From the NCBI GenBank assembly GCA_030639035.1, contig DAOWDM010000251.1, forward strand, positions 1 to 5,486: DNA of 5,486 nt. The letters are read 5' to 3'. The notes below the pieces were generated by a model, which was given only the letters and a program-made list of their open reading frames with translations, did not search any database and was not told where the DNA came from. The DNA is from Alphaproteobacteria bacterium. GTDB lineage: Bacteria > Pseudomonadota > Alphaproteobacteria > DAOWDM01. This document shows, piece after piece, positions 5,360 to 5,486 of the stretch (the stretch's first letter is position 1; every line of letters starts with the position of its first letter). The position numbers and the translations under genes are program-made.

Positions 5360-5375
5360 TGTGATATAAATCACT
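5360..5375. promoter_or_regulatory. CRP/FNR-family operator upstream of the USP gene
   Basis: TGTGATATAAATCACT is an almost perfect palindrome: GTGAT, four bases, ATCAC. It matches the CRP consensus TGTGA-N6-TCACA at nine of ten positions and the FNR consensus TTGAT-N4-ATCAA at eight of ten. Its centre is 74 bases from the USP ATG. If it acts as a class II site near -41, transcription would start around 5326, just after a weak -10-like TATCTG (minus strand, 5333-5338). FNR/FixK-type control of universal stress genes is well known in proteobacteria; which regulator binds here is inference. Confidence 0.55.
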
Positions 5376-5486
5376 GTTATATTTTCAAACAAGCTGATAA
5401 TATTTATTGAGAGTTTTTTTTAATTAGTAGGCTGATTATATCCTTCTCGCAAATATATCTTCTTTTAATTTTAGTTCTGACGTAAC
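5376..5486. other. AT-rich intergenic end of window
   Basis: No gene is identified. On the minus strand two frames are open from the window edge: one ends at a TAA at 5436-5438 after 16 codons, the other runs 26 codons. Either could be the tail of a gene that starts beyond the window, but both are too short to support. No ATG opens on the plus strand. Near-repeats CTGATAATAT (5394-5403) and CTGATTATAT (5432-5441) are noted without interpretation. Confidence 0.4.

Noticed and set aside
5436..5486. C-terminal end of a minus-strand gene entering from the right edge
   Set aside because: Sixteen open codons ending in a TAA are possible coding sequence, but a second frame is open for longer and nothing distinguishes them.

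Overview
The window comes from an AT-rich bacterium, most likely an alphaproteobacterium of the host-associated or gut kind. The signs are an ELM1-family (DUF1022) protein, a UspA-like protein with the 'AGK...IPITIVP' tail seen in alphaproteobacterial members, a single-domain YHS protein, a small Gram-negative outer-membrane barrel, and many dispersed palindromic repeats ending in GTCAT/ATGAC. The assignment rests on family recognition only; there is no rRNA or other taxonomic marker.

Layout. 1-338: no gene; two palindromic repeat elements. 339-1127 (+): AbiGi-like abortive-infection protein with no visible partner. 1128-1410: no gene; a second pair of palindromic repeats that mirrors the left pair. 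1411-1635 (+): a highly structured RNA with a long-range helix, a loop pseudoknot, three internal hairpins and a terminal intrinsic terminator. Its topology and one short motif suggest a stand-alone HEARO / omega-RNA, the guide RNA class of IscB and IsrB, with no nuclease gene beside it. 1664-2368 (+): outer-membrane beta-barrel protein starting about 30 bases after that terminator. 2369-2627: repeats. 2628-3152 (-): small exported cysteine-rich protein of unknown function, GTG start. 3248-4237 (+): ELM1-family protein. 4243-4704 (-): membrane-anchored YHS-domain protein, convergent with ELM1. 4775-5293 (-): universal stress protein with a CRP/FNR-type palindrome upstream. 5294-5486: regulatory region running off the window edge.

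How the parts relate. The left half (1-2627) looks like accessory sequence: an orphan defence-type gene, a candidate guide RNA without nuclease, and at least six repeat elements. The right half (2628-5486) is a more ordinary chromosomal stretch, with repeats nearly absent. The USP and YHS genes lie in the same direction 70 bases apart and may be co-transcribed from a promoter with an FNR/CRP-like box, which would fit an oxygen- or energy-responsive pair. The most rewarding item to follow up is the structured RNA at 1411-1635.
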